Under the pieces are notes generated by a model. The model searched no databases. It was given only the letters and a program-made list of their open reading frames with translations, and was not told the DNA's origin. 64,000 nt of DNA from Megalopta genalis. Taxonomy: Eukaryota > Arthropoda > Insecta > Hymenoptera > Halictidae. The stretch covers positions 8,877,616 to 8,941,615 of the forward strand of contig NC_135015.1 in NCBI RefSeq assembly GCF_051020955.1, read 5' to 3'. How positions within the stretch are numbered: position 1 is the stretch's first letter; every line of letters starts with the position of its first letter. Position numbers and translations under genes: made by a program. Below are positions 39,901 to 54,407 of this stretch, one piece after another.

Positions 39901-42747
39901 CCATTCTTGCGGTGGAAATTGATTCTTCGGTTCTAAATTTCTTGTAAACAATTTGTTCAGTTCACTAAGTAAACATGCAAGCGTGTACCATGGATGGTAC
40001 ATGTGGCACGGAACGTGTTAAAAGCCAGTCTCCTTTATTTAAGTATCCGATAATATCAAAGCACTCATTTATACACTATTTGGAATGACTTCAGATTTCG
40101 TATGATTTGATAGTAATATCATTTCGACGTCTTTCAAAGCGTTTAGTTCAAGCTTGAAATAAATATTAGTGCACTATGCAATGAATGAGTAATTAATATA
40201 CAATATAGTAGATTTGATAAATAAGGGAACGCATGATGCATCTTTAAAACCCTGAATGCACTTTTAATCTCCTTTAAAATTCAATCTATACAGCACGAAA
40301 CGACAGACAACTGTGAAAAACGGATACGTTACAGAGGCAACAGATCGTAAATAATATATTCAGATGTTGCATGTGTATTAAATAACATCGAACGAATTTA
40401 TAATCGACAAAATCAATTCCTACGTCTCCGTATATTTAATCAAAGAAACAAATGCGGCCGGCCTTGTGGCGTCCTTGGCCCTGCCTACAAACAGCTCACC
40501 ACATGAAATTCTAATATCCTCCTCGACCTCTGTCGGCAGTCACACTTTCAGTTTCTTCTCGATTGATTCTGCTCCGACGGTCTATCGATTGTGCGCGTTG
40601 AAACCGATCACCCCGTATAGAATTCCTGACCGCAATTATCTAAATGATCGGAAGAAAACCGACTCTCCGGGGATGCATAGAACGGGCGGCGTTCCACGAG
40701 GATACGAGAAATAGGCGAAAGTGGCTTTATTAGGATAGGCTCGGGCATGAGTAACGACGTGCCAGTGAAAGGAACCGTTGATAAGAAAACGAGCGACCGC
40801 AGACAACCTGTTTCTCGCGTCGCCCTGTCCATGATTTCCTGGACGGGAAATTTATGAATCAGGCCGCACAGGCCGCACGAATTTTCCGTTCTCAAATACG
40901 CCATTATGTCCACGACCCACCTGAACATTCTACCTGCACGAAATGCTTATGCAAATGTGGACACGCGAGTGACAGAGAAGAGATCGATTAACGAGAAAAA
41001 TGTGAAGTCGACAGATCTTGGCTGAGATCAGATTATACATATGTATAGTGTAAAAACTTCTTGTGTAACCATCATACACATTTTGAGACGAGATAGATTG
41101 CAGTCAGTTCGATAACCTAATGCCTGAAACGTGTTCCTAAACCATTCGTCGCTCGGTAATTCTCCCGACTTCCTATTTTCCTGCACCACTTTCTATTTTC
41201 CCTGGCGACTTCGCCGCAACGTTTCCTCGTTCACGGTTTCGGCTTAATTAATTATTCTTTCTTTCCCTTTATTCTGCTTTGCCAATCGTCTGCCCGGATT
41301 TTGTAATGCGTAGAGCGCAACTGCATTTTACTTTTTACGTGTAACGAATCGAATCACGCGCAGTGTTTTCTGCGCACGTATTCGTGTTTTGCTCAATGCT
41401 CGATATAATGGAAATCTAGGTATTACCGGGCAATATTATCTGGAAAATGTTTTCGGAGGACTCTGTAACTCTGTCCATTATCTTCAATTTAATCGCATTC
41501 AAATTAAATCAAATATTCATTTTTCATTAAATAAAAAAGACTATGCTATTTATTCTTTTGTAACTATTGGACAACTTGACGAGCCATTTTATAGCAGAAA
41601 GAGAATAGGCAATTTTTGGACGAGATTCTTGATTTTCGTGGATCATTGAAGGAGTTCAAAGTATTAGATCTACCGGAAAGTTCTGCCCGTTTAAGAAATG
41701 AAAGGAAATAATAGATCTTTCATAAATTTAGTAATATTTATATCGTACAATATAATTTCCGTCGTTACTTATGACCTCTTGCCAGCGTGATGGCAATTTG
41801 TGAGTAACATTTTTCAAAAATATATGTCTCAAATGAACATGTGCACACCTATCGAAATTTGCAATGACATTATCGGACAGAACTTTCCGGTAGACCTAAT
41901 ATGAAATAACATTCATACTTAAATCCTTTTATTTCTAGAAATCTCCGCCATAAGGCAAACTCGTCGAAGTACGGCAGGGGGTTAGGTCTTTGAAAGGACA
42001 ACTTCCCGAATCGGTACCACCATCGATCGACGGAATCGTTGATTCCGGCACGGGTTACCCAACCCGCTATCGGCAAAAATTCAATAGCCATACAAAGGTG
42101 TTGGCGATCGACTATAATTGCCAGCGGTGTTCGATTGCAACAGATTAAGTGGGGCGGCACGGTTCGCTGGAAAAGGCGACGGGGTGTCGCGGGGCGTAGT
42201 CCGCCATTAATTCAAGGAGCGCGTCCTCCGCGACGGACATCGGCAAACGCACAAAAAAAGCGGCTAGACATTTCGGAGCATGCGAATTAGAATCGCGACC
42301 TTGGGGCTCTCGGTCGCGCGCCCGCGCTAACACCTTCGGCACGTAAAAATAGCACGTCTGGATGGCTCGCGAAAGATAACGTGCTTTGACTTTCAAAAAA
42401 ACGAAATGAAAAGAAACCGAGCATAAACGGCGACGAGTATTTCCATAATTTTATACCTGGCCCGAGAGGACGTTTGTGAGGTCAACCGGCAAGGCCCGGT
42501 CCGGTCCAGCCCGGCGCGACGCGACGCGACGTACGGTTGTTGCAATCGGTGCAAGGAGGAGGAGAAGCTCTGCATGCGGATCACGCGCACCCGCGAATCA
42601 AGACCCGAGGACCATTGCGAAAAGTGGACCAAAACGTGAAGGGACCGTGATTAAATGTCGCTCGAGGGCGTTCAATAGAATCACACTGGGGCACAAGCAG
42701 CCTTGCTCGCTCCTCTTTCTCTCTTTCTCTTTTTCTCCCTCTCTATA

Positions 42748-42778
<31 letters not shown>

Positions 42779-45700
42779 GCATCTCTCTGCCCCGTATTCC
42801 AGAAAATATTGCGCGATCCTAACTGCGTTCTGTCTCCTGCTTTTTTATTCGCGCGTCGATGAAATTTTGATTAAAATCTATTAAGTGAATCAGGCTTCGT
42901 TAGGGTACACGAGGTGTAAAAGGGTTACAGAAGTGCTGCAATCAATCCTGTCTTCTATTCGTGTATTGATGAATTAGCTGTTCTGATTTTGTGTGACTTG
43001 TTCGAGGTGACTTGTTCATTGGTCGACGTTTGAAGCAGGACGCAGAGGAATCGAATTTGTTCAAGCCGCGATTTGTCTTCCCTTAAAGCTATCTTGGAGG
43101 GCTATTCTAGTGCCTTAAAAATTCAATGATTTTTTTTACATTACCTTGAACAACATAGTTTCAAAAATGTACGTGCAAATCAGCATCGTTGAACTTTCAA
43201 AATTAACGAAATTTTCATTGTTGAACGATGTGACGATTATCCGTATTGCGACCACGGAAACCACGTAACTCCGAAGAAAATGATTACTGTAGCTTAACAG
43301 ATGTCGAGTAGATTCATTGAACGTCCCAGAATTCATCGAAAGATTCCCAAAGATTTATCCTACGATCAGAATGTCGAGCGAGCAGGACCCTTAAATTTCG
43401 AACGTAAAATGTACTTTCTTCCGACTGCGATATTTTCTACTTAATTGGCAGCCGGACGCTCTGGTTAATCAACGGAAGATTAATCGTGCAACGGTTGCCG
43501 AAACCCCTAAAAAAGTACCGAGCCATTAGGGAAACTGGACCGAAACGGGAGGACGGAACGTGCTGGTGCGCCCGGCCGGAAACGAGATCCGCTCGGTGGA
43601 AGCAGGATCGAGTGACGCTCGAGGGCGCTTCCTCTCGCGTCGGGGAACCAGTTTCGTGGCCAGGCATCGGAACTGGATCGCGGGCATTGAAGACGAAACG
43701 TAACGCAGTGTTTTCATGGCTTTATGACAACCTGCGCACCCGTGATTCCGTACTCGGTCACTTACGTAACGCTGACGGCAAGGTGCGTTCCAAAGACTAG
43801 GAGCCGGAGAAACGAGGGCGAATAGGTGAACAGGGAGAAAAAGAGGGACACAGCCGGCGAGATCGCGAGAGAGACGGACACTGGCGTGAGCAGATTCCGC
43901 GATGGAAGTGTAATATACGAGCTGCACCTCGTTCTTCGAAATCGAGACGGAAAAGGAAATGAGCCGGCTCCGCCAGCGTGCGAGTGGAAAATCTCGTGAT
44001 GCGATTACGGGCGCAAACGGCTCCAGAAAAATTTCCTCGAGGGATCTATTTTCGGCGCAATGCAGATTGCACGGTGCAGCCTCGTATATCGCTTAACGAG
44101 AACTTCAGTCGAATTTTCTTGAGCGTCCAATTCAGAAAAATGTCTGCTAATGCGGCGCTCTTCAAGATTAAGGTCTCCTCCACTGCTAAACGGATACGAT
44201 CCCTCTGCAGCTACCGAGTATTTAATATTCCGGCAGAATGTCTCTCGTTCATTGTTCACATAATTGCGGCTTGCGCACAGTTCTTATTACATTCGGAATG
44301 AATTAATGCCGTAACAATGCGGCCGGCTAATTTCGCTTTGAGTGGCTTGTGGCAGAGAAAATTACATTTAATGCCGGAGCTCTGATATAAAAGTTAATTT
44401 CACGCGAAGCCCGGCATTCATTTTTACCACCGTGTCTCAGTGCGACGCTGCGTTCCAGTCGTTTGCTTTTATCGGTTAACCAAACATTCGATTAATCAAT
44501 TGGTAATCGATCGATCCGGCCGATATCAGGGCGATAATATTTTCGCAGCTGTAAGCGAATGTCGCCGTTAATCAAACAACAACAATTAACGAAATAAATG
44601 TTTCCGCAAACAAAGGCTTGGACTAAAATGATATGAAACGCCGCGGTCGAGCGGGTTTCGTTGTGCCATTTTCGCCTGTTAATTGCAGCCGATATCGAAT
44701 CAATTGGTTGTCACTGTAATGAACATTCGCGAAGAATGGAAGAGACTAGTAAGCAGACACACAAGGCGACTCTCTTTTGTAACGTGTTACATACACAAAG
44801 TTTAGAGGACGCTCGTAATTGAATAATTTGCGGTAAAAGGCAACTTCGTCGTTTCAGGAATTATACGACGAAGAATCTGAAGTGGGCCATGTTGACACGT
44901 TTAGTCGACTGGCTTCGGCGTCAAGAACTTTTAATTGGCCGATAGCCAAGCAATCTTGAAACCTGCTCGAATGGAGTTCATTCTTCTCGCGAAAAATCAA
45001 TACATCGCAATTTTATTGGTTGTATCTACGATTTATGAGTGGCCATAAGTCCGTACGGTACCAGAGACGAACGTTAGAGACAGGATCATTAAAAAGTCAC
45101 AGGCATTGGAACGTCCTGCGGAGACGTTTCGCTCGCGCCGCTATTCTTTCGTCCTTCTTTATTTATTTATGCCGGCGGGATACTGTTGGATCAGCGACAC
45201 CGGGCGATTAATCGGATATATTTCACGCACTGTGCATTGTGTCGTCATCGCGCAGGGACAGAGCGATTTCAAGTGCTCCTTTCATTCATGAAAAGCGAAT
45301 GTAATGGAGTAGCAGCTTTGCTCGTTGCGTGCCACTCAAACGAACTTTAAAAACAGACTACTGTACTCTAGCGGCTTGCGAGACTTCAAACTCCGCGAAA
45401 TTTTGACCGCACGACGCGCTCCGAGATTCTCGAAAAGTAAAAAAAATGTTCTAGCTGCCCTTTAGCAAATTAACAAGAAAAATCGCACACGCGAATACCA
45501 AAGCTTCTCCCATCGAGTTAAGAAAGAAAACGAAGTCGGCGTCTCCATTGCTTTCTAATAAAACAGCTCGTAACACCGTTTGACAGACACTGTGCAGGAC
45601 AGTGGCGTCGCACCGATGAGATTTCGTATAGGGTGTAATAGCATCCGACACGAATCGAAAACACGCGGCAAAGAAGTCTGGTAACGTTTCCTCGTGCAGT

Positions 45701-48700
45701 CGGTCACGTAATACCAGCTATAATCTAACGAGACAGCAACCTCGAGAAATCTCGGGTGCACTTTCATTTCCACGTCGGGCACACATCTTTTATACAGGAC
45801 AGACCTGCCAACCAGGCCGATACAAAAACAGATCTGAAAGAACATCGTACGGTGTACGTCCGATGTACGTACATCCTCTCGGAGGTCCGGAAGAACGCAC
45901 AATGGATACAGTGTCCTTTTCTGTTTGGTCCGCGACCAGGAAAACGTCCGGCAAAGCCGGCGCCGTAGATCCGATTTACCTCGATAAATGTCGCTGTCGT
46001 TCTCCGTGGAGGAGACTGGCACCGTGTAAGTGGTCTGCTCGTAGGTCTGCTCGTCGGTGTACGCGATCGGGTCCGCGGACGCGAGCAGGATCCTCAGGAT
46101 GACAGCCACTGCGGCCGCGAGTTGGGCGGCACTGAATATCCTGGCCCACGACATTTTCGTTTTGCAGCTGCAGCTGTGAAGCGTCGTGACGTGGCACGGC
46201 GTGGCTCTTCTCCACCGGGCTATTTCATAAATTCGTCCATCCTCGCGGTTCGCGGCGGCGTTTTCGTCGCGGTCGTTTCACCCCCGAGACTGGAACGCGC
46301 GCGGCCGCTCGTGCGAGGATTCCAGGCGGAGCGAAGAGAGTCCTCGCGAATGTCCGTGCCGATTAGCACGCGTTACATCGCGACCCCGTGCTCCACAGGG
46401 GATAAGGATTCGCATTGTCTCATGGCACCCCGAGACGCAACGATCCGTCCCCTCCCTGTCCGCCGGTTGCCGGGCTCGTTGGCGACGACTGGCTCGTTCA
46501 AGGATTCACCGGCGCACCATCATCATTTTCCTAAACGGTTTCACTCGGCCGTGGCGAATTGGCTGTTACGACGGAATCGATCGGCCGGACATGTCCCGGC
46601 GGTAGCCTGAAGGAATATCGAAATTGTGGCAGGCACGTCGGGGACCCGAGGATCGAGCTAACGAAGCGGCGATTGCATTCGCGCTCCGTGTGCATCCTCG
46701 CGGCCCGATGCATGTGCCTCTCGTAGACCGGCGAGTACACGTACGCGCAACGCGAGCGGAATATTAACGTGGCTCGAGATCGAACCCGACCAGCCCAATT
46801 TGGTCTCCTCCTGTCGTCGATAAATAATCTCCATCCCTTCCTTCTGCCCTTTCCCCGGCCCGCATTTTGCTCCTCGCGCCGCGCCGTTCCGCCCCGACGC
46901 CGCTGATTACCACTTTGTTTTCCCGACCGCGAACGAAAACCCGGAGAAAACCGAATCCGACGGTTCGCACACCGGGCAACGTTTCTCTCGCTAGCGTTGC
47001 CCTAATTGCACCGCCGACCGGCTCAATTAGTCGGAATTATGGCCTCGATTGTTTCTCGTCGGGCACAGAAGAGACCGGGCGCGCAGCAACAGCGCCGGTA
47101 GCAACAACGGAGACGCGACCAGCCGGCAGCGACAAACGCATCAGGTTCGCCAGCCGCTCAGCAATAATTACACGGCCCCTCTCGAACGTTTTAAAGCGGC
47201 TTCCCCTTATATTTTTAGTGCGTCAAGACCGAGGGGATATACGGCCGGCCACGTCGGGGCCTCCCAGCCGACAGTCGTTTTGCGCTTTTACAGGGGGAGT
47301 TGTCGAAAACCAAGGCTCGTTCGCCGTACCGTCGCGCCGGCACGTCCCGGCTCTGGGTCAGTCTGTGAATCTAGATGAAAGTGATACAGAAACTTCGTCG
47401 ACTACTGTTGTTCGACGTTAGAACTACTTAGACGGGCCTGAATGACTTGTTTCCGACGCTATTTTCTCTTTTATGGTTACCGAAGCTATAAAGATGTTCC
47501 TGTGAGGAGTGTTTCGATAAACTTCTTTATTCAAGCATAGGGTAGTGGAGCCAGTTATTGCGACCTGCTGTGCCTTTTTGTTTGTTTTCGGGAATAATTC
47601 ATTTTGATATCTATCGAATAAAACGTATTCGATTCTGCTTTATATTGAAATATGAACAAAATACACGAAATCTTATCCGATAATATCGGATAATTCAATC
47701 TTGTTACTGCTGTGAAAGCATTGCATTTAGGGCTCGGTTGTTCTAGTGATCATTTTCAGTTCGTTCGCGTTTGCAAATCTCGGCACAATTTTAACGAAAC
47801 ATCGTTAACCCTTTCGTCGGTGCTAAACAATCTCCTACAATGTTCAGTAACATTTTATGCATTTGTGATAAAAAAAAAAGTTTAAAAGAATTTGAACGCA
47901 TCTTATTGAAGCGATTAAATACAGCATTTATTTGGCATCTGTTTTTACCGTTTAATAAAGACGATTTTTATTTTACGTAAAATAATCGCGTATCAAAATC
48001 CAGCCAATTTTTTACTTCATTTAATTCAGCTACTGGAGTAGAAATAAATAGGTCGGCTACGGTTGTTGCATTTTGTAAGTCATTTTCTGGTCTTTGGTTA
48101 CCGTGAAAATCAGACGCGAATCTCAGCCAAGCGTTGTATTATTTAGCATACTCGAGACCGGCGACGATGCAAATGAAATAATGCAGTACGGGTATACGTA
48201 ACTAGTGCTACTTAATTACAGAGCGACACGGCACGGCTGAAACGCGGGCTTTAATTGTCGACGTTTACGTTATCTGTGCGAAAAAAATGCAGAAAATATT
48301 AATGAATAATTCTCGAGGACGAGATAAATTAAGATAGCGGATAGAATAACGTTAATTAGTACAGCAGAATGTCATATTTCGTTTCTCACAAATCAGTAAG
48401 TTGCAGCTGCGATATCGCAATGAGAAACACATTTTCGCGATGAAAGATTCAAGAATGGATTTTAAATTACAAATATGAACAACAATTTAGCAGCTCCGAA
48501 GATCTATTTACTTCTGCTATAATAAGCGAAACACGCGAAGTTCGAACCTAATAATTTTGATAGATGGAATGGAAATCCATATTCAAAGACTAGCCTTTTT
48601 TTCACAAATCACTGACGATACAAACCCAGATTTAAGAAGTATTTGAAGATGGGATACTTCGAAACGAAATCGTGACCAATACATCTTTAAAACTGCTGAC

Positions 48701-49088
48701 CTGCGCAACCCTTTTACTCGAGACACAAGACCTAAACACCTCGTAATTCTCAGAAGGTTGTCTGTCTGCGACAATCTCCGGAAGGACAGTTGATCCGCAG
48801 TCCAAGGACCGTTAGAGAATGTCCGAGAGCCGCGGACGGATCTTCATCGCGAAGGATGCTGAGCAAGAAAGTCCGACGAGGAACGTCGGTCCTGGGAGAC
48901 CGATCAACGATACGGGAACGGAATCGTTTCTGTCTGCTTATTGAATACGGGGAGCAGCGGACACGTAAAAAGGGGTATTTCCCTGGGAGTTTCCTCGTCG
49001 GAGAAACAGACGTCTTTGCGTTTAATAAAAAAGTTCCCGGACCGATCAAGATTAGACAGCCCTCTCTTCGCGGCGCGGCGCCGCTACC

Positions 49089-49126
<38 letters not shown>

Positions 49127-50980
49127 GCCGCATGCTAATCCGCCTCGTGTTGCCACCGTCTTGGATTATCGTACAAAAGTGAAAGAATGGGACCGTGCGA
49201 AAGATCAACCGAATGCATCCCCCGCCGCGTTCTCCAGGCGATTTCCCCTGGGAAATCGGCGCGCACGGAACAATGACGGATTGTTCGGCATGATATCAGC
49301 AGACAGCGCGAGCAAATGGACGACTCGTAATTACGTCGCAATGATTCCGATTTTAACCGCAAGTCAACCGAGAATCGGCCGCGACGATGCTCCGCACACG
49401 TGCTGCTCCGCGGCGACCGCGAGCCTTGACATTTCTACGTCACCGAGGAATTCTCCGGTGGCTCTCCGTGATCATTCCAGTTGCCTAGAAAGATTCGGAA
49501 GCGGTCGGGACACGTCGCCCGACGAGACGGGACGAGACGAAACGAGACGAGACGAAACGAGACGAAACGAGACGAAACGAGACGGGACGAAACGAGGTCG
49601 CGTTTCTTCAAACAGTGATCGTGCTGAGGTCGAACGAACCGGGAAAAACGCTTCCGCCGATCGGAGATGAAAATTTCAGTTCCGCAATAAAGGATGACTC
49701 ACTTGCATGCGACGCTTCGACGCGTGCACCTATGCACCTATATGTACAGGGTGTATCGTAATATGCGAGCGACGCATCGCCGTTGGCAGGCTCGGTTCGC
49801 GGAATCGTGGGAATAGAGGCGGATGCACGGCTGCTTGCGAAACTATTGGGCAAACGGCGTTTTAACGGAGATCTTGACTAACGTTCGCCGGCTCGATTTT
49901 CTTCTTAAACGGCCATTCGGCGCGTCGAGTGGCAACTTTCTACGCGTGTACACACCGGGATCGACTAGACTGCGGATGTGCATGCGGATGCGGAGAGAAG
50001 ACTGACGAAGCTGCGTGCACGTTCGAATTGAGACGAGCGCCGCTGCAACTTGAAATGAAACTTGTGCGTGCAATTCGCGCGAGACTGTTCGCGTCGAATG
50101 CACGCGGTAAAACAAGATGCGCTATTTCAATCGACGGAACTTGTTTCCGTGTATGAGAAAGTATGTGGGAACTTGAATATCTGCGGAATGAAACGACGAG
50201 GCTTCGTACAATTTACTAAATTCTTCGCTTTAACGCGTTGAGTGTCGCTAATTATTAATCAGACTGCTGTTTTTGACGCGTATACTCGCCGTAACACATA
50301 TTGTTGGCGTTTATTCGTGACTGGTATGCTGGTAAAAAGCAGCTAACTGGTTGAGAAGAATATGTACTTTGATATTCTTTACTAAATTATATATTTTGAA
50401 AACAGTAACTTAGACATTTTTCAAAGAGACTGCAACAGCTGATTAGTTCGTGGGTTTTGAAATTGAATCTTACCGTAATATATTGAACAAAGTGAATTTT
50501 ACTAAGATTTTTAGAGTGCAAAACAGTTGAACTAATATTTATAATATATATTAATTAATAATGTAAAATCAATAATAACATATATTAGTAATAATATAAA
50601 ATTAATTAATAATATACATTAGGAAATGTTCACTTTCTAGTTTCGATTTTATTAATTAAACGACTTTGACATTGTGGGAATTTTTGAAATTAATTTTCGA
50701 CACTTAGACGTGTTAACGCTAGAAATACCCAGAAACCATAGTGATCTTACAAGAAATCTTCCAGTCAATTAATTCGTGTAAAAATCAAAATAAAAGTCAG
50801 GGAAATTTTACTTATAATGTCACACGTTTCTGTCTGCTCCAAAAAGTTTGATTACTCGTTCGGCAAAAATGTATTGAACGGAAAACAAATAGCTACGCAA
50901 TCATCCATGTACGTATACTAAATTGATCTATATAATTGGAGATAAACGATGAACATGCGATTGAAAACATTTGCATCTTC

Positions 50981-51011
<31 letters not shown>

Positions 51012-51647
51012 TCTTTCTCCCTCTGGCATGTGGATATTGCAAATTGATCAAATATTCTCCTGCTAACATAACTGCGTAAAATCCACAGCCGAGTTAATGA
51101 TTTTCAAATCGTTTTCGTTTAGCTGCTGGCATTTCTGTTTATCTCTAGTAATTACCAATGCTATCAAATCGGTGTACAACGTGTTCCACGCACGCTAATT
51201 CGACCGACAGTAAAACGACCGTTAAACTCGTTTATATTCAGTCTTATTCTGCTCCAAATAGTTGCCTGTCATTCGCATACCAACCAGAGAACTGACCCAT
51301 GTTAACATTCAAATAATCTTTATACACATACTAGTCGCCAAGGTCGTCGTTGTCGTCGTCGTCGTCGCTGTACCGTGTCCGATTTGTGATCACGATCAGA
51401 AGCGATACAGAATCGAGCAGGACACACGCGTGTCCTGGAAACCTATTCCGCCTGTTCTCCAACGAGTTTTCACGATGTTCACGGTACACCCGGTATGCAT
51501 GCGGCACACAATAAATACCGATTCGGAGGAAGTTAAATATTGTTCCTCACTCTTCAACTAACCGAACTATCGACGATTTCCTGGCAACTTTCGTTTCCTG
51601 AGATGGACGTCAAACGAGCGACACACTAGGAAAGAGAGACAAAAAGA

Positions 51648-51706
<59 letters not shown>

Positions 51707-54359
51707 GTTCGTTCACGAAGCGTGAAAGCGAGAGACGGAGGACACTTCCGATTCCAATATCCCTCTCGACGAGAAATATCCAATTCCTCGACGACGAGGT
51801 CGGGAAGCGTGGAGAACACGGCTCGGATCGACTCCGTATTCTGTATCGGTGCAATTTGCATAGGTCGCGCGCACCGATGACACTGTGCCGTCGCGTGGGA
51901 TCGCGTCGATTGACGTACAGAAGACCGATCGATTTGTTCCACGAGACGTCGCTCCTTCGACGAATTCGACGGTGAGGGGTGTCGCCCTTTTTCCGTCGAT
52001 TGTCATTTAATAACCCGCCGCGGTCGACACTGCGACGATGAGTTTTCAATCGGCTCGTCGAGGATCAACCGGCAGGACGATGGGACGATTCGAACACCGG
52101 TGTTATTGCCGTGTGTCGTTTCTACGCGACCTCCGACCGATATCTGCGAACGGTATCATGTATCCATCGTGTATAGCACGATATTACTCCAAAATAACCG
52201 ATTTCTCAGTGACGAAAACAGACGAGAAAACGCTATGGACAATCGAACACTAAAATCCAGCTTGTTTTTGCAGTCAATTCTGTGAACACTAAAATCCAGC
52301 TTGTCTCTGGAGTCTTATATAAAAAGAAGTAAACTTTCAAGACCTATTTGACCGGTACGACAGTTTCAGCGGCAACTAGGATTGAAAAAAAAAATGAAAA
52401 TAAATAAATCGTGACCAACAACGAATGTAGGACATTCTGTAGCACGTAGAATTGTTTATCGTCGGGACAGATAACTTCGACAGGCGATCTATGACCGTTC
52501 TTTTCATTGAAAATAACCGATCCATCTGCTCTGTTGTTCGCGGTACGGCGCGGAGCGGTGCGGCGCGGTGAGAGGACAGGGCAGCTGATAGTCGATGCAC
52601 TTTAAGGAAACCAGCAGGATGCTGGGAAAATCGGAGCGAGATTCAAATGGCACCGACTGGGCAACGAAGATAGCGTTCCGCTGCTATTTTGCCCGGACGG
52701 ATGCAGATATTCTCCGTTGGTCGGGCGGCACAGGTTCGCAGGGCGAATCGAATGCACCGTGAAACACAGCGTCATTTTGGGCAAAGCGCGGCGGTGAACT
52801 CTTCACACACGCACACACACCATATCGACCCTTCAACCTCGAGCCACGATTCCGCCCACGTTGAACGCGTACCGGGTCCGCGAACCGGCCTCCGGATCAT
52901 TACCAGACGACACCTTTGGCCTCGTTGCTTGCTGCGTCTTCGGGCCGATTAGTCGCGCGGCCGATAGCGCGGCGTAATCCTCTCGTTTGCGAGAGCGAAC
53001 CGCGGCGAGCTGCTGCACACTTGAAACTTTCTCACTCTAGGCGTCATTCGGCACGGCACCGTGGCCGAGGCGTCGCACGCGCGACGAATCAAACGCCATT
53101 ATTTCGAACGGGAGGCCTAATAAACGCGCGTCGAGGATCCGCGGAGGAGAACGGGCCGGCCCGATTCGGACGGGACGGCGAGGCGTGCGGAGGATCCAGG
53201 GAACCGGGGAGCGATCGAGAGACGATCTCGTCTATCCCTGTGTAAGGAGCGTCGAGATCCTGCGAGAGTGACACAACGCGCACTGGATCCGCTCGCCGAG
53301 AACGGACACGGACACTAGCACGCACACGATCCGCTCCCACGATCGGCACACACCGACGTCGATCTCTCGCAACGTTCTCGCGCGCACAGTAAACCGTGAC
53401 TTCGGCTCGGTTCGGCTCGGCTGTGCACGCTCGGTCCTCCGGCTCGTCTCCAGTAGGGAAGAGAACACAGACGGACAAACGGGACGAGCGTACAGAGAGA
53501 GGGAGAGAAACTCACGCTGCCACACGCTCGAAGAACACCGGCTCTCGTTCCCTCTATCCGTGTGTGCGTGTGTACGTCTAGCTGTGTAGGCCGGAGTGGG
53601 TTTGTGTAGGCTGTTGCACACAAACGCACCCACACACACATACACAGGCACACTTGTATACACAGAAAGGGGTTGGTGGTGCAGGTGGGTGTACGATCGT
53701 GCACGCGAGCGCGTCAGCTTGTTCACCAACGTGCGCGCGGGCGCGCTTGCACACGCGTGTCAGACATCACCAGCGCTGCCACACGTACATGCAGAGGCTC
53801 TGACAAGCCGGCTGTGTACACGTGCGCTCGAAAATGTGCGTGAGAGAAAGAAAGGCGGAAAAAGGGAGGGGAATCCTGCGGCGAGACAGAGAGGGGATGT
53901 TATGGTAGTAGAACGCAACACAAAGCCGTTCCGAACAGGACGTGTGCGCTCGTTCGAATTCTCGGTGTGGTTGTAGCGCGCGTTTCCCTCGGCTGCTCCC
54001 CGCTTATCGCGTCTTCTTCACGCCGAGAACCAAGAGAGAGAGAGTGGGAAAGAGAGAGAGACTCCGTGTCGTGTCGCATTCACCACGTACCGGACCACTC
54101 TTCTCGAGGACTGCACGCCGGAGTGAAAAATCGTGGAAAATCGATCGTAGAACGAAGAGGCGCGCCGGTGGCGACGACCGAAACGGCGTGGCTCTGTCCC
54201 CTTCTCGTTCCTCTGTTTAGCCCCTCTCGCTCCGCACCCCGACGCTCGGTTCGCCGTCTTTGTCCTTCGTTGTGCCCCTATATACCCGTGCCCTCGTCTC
54301 TCTTTCATCCTCTGTCCTCCTCTTTTACTGTTTATCCACCCACGTTCCTCTCTGTCGCG

Positions 54360-54407
<48 letters not shown>

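Noticed and set aside
40608..40928. Minus-strand frame of 106 residues in the giant intron
   Set aside because: Composition is not obviously random but no family, signal peptide or phase-compatible splice partner could be identified.
45555..45979. Continuation of the 46154 frame to a 199-residue protein
   Set aside because: After DSDIYR a good donor (GTAAATC) occurs and the following residues are Arg/Cys-rich without pattern; read-through is less likely than splicing.
46122..46610. Plus-strand frame of 162 residues opposite the candidate signal-peptide exon
   Set aside because: GC-rich antisense frame with Arg-rich composition and no domain; explained by stop-codon scarcity in GC-rich DNA.
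46867..47421. Plus-strand frame of 184 residues
   Set aside because: No family, no supporting splice sites, composition typical of random GC-rich sequence.
47805..47830. TTAACCCTTTCGTCGGTG as another TTAA element end
   Set aside because: No reverse-complement partner seen within several kilobases.
51567..52049. Minus-strand frame of 160 residues
   Set aside because: The middle is a pure GA dinucleotide tract and the rest is Arg/Ser-rich GC-biased sequence with no recognisable domain.
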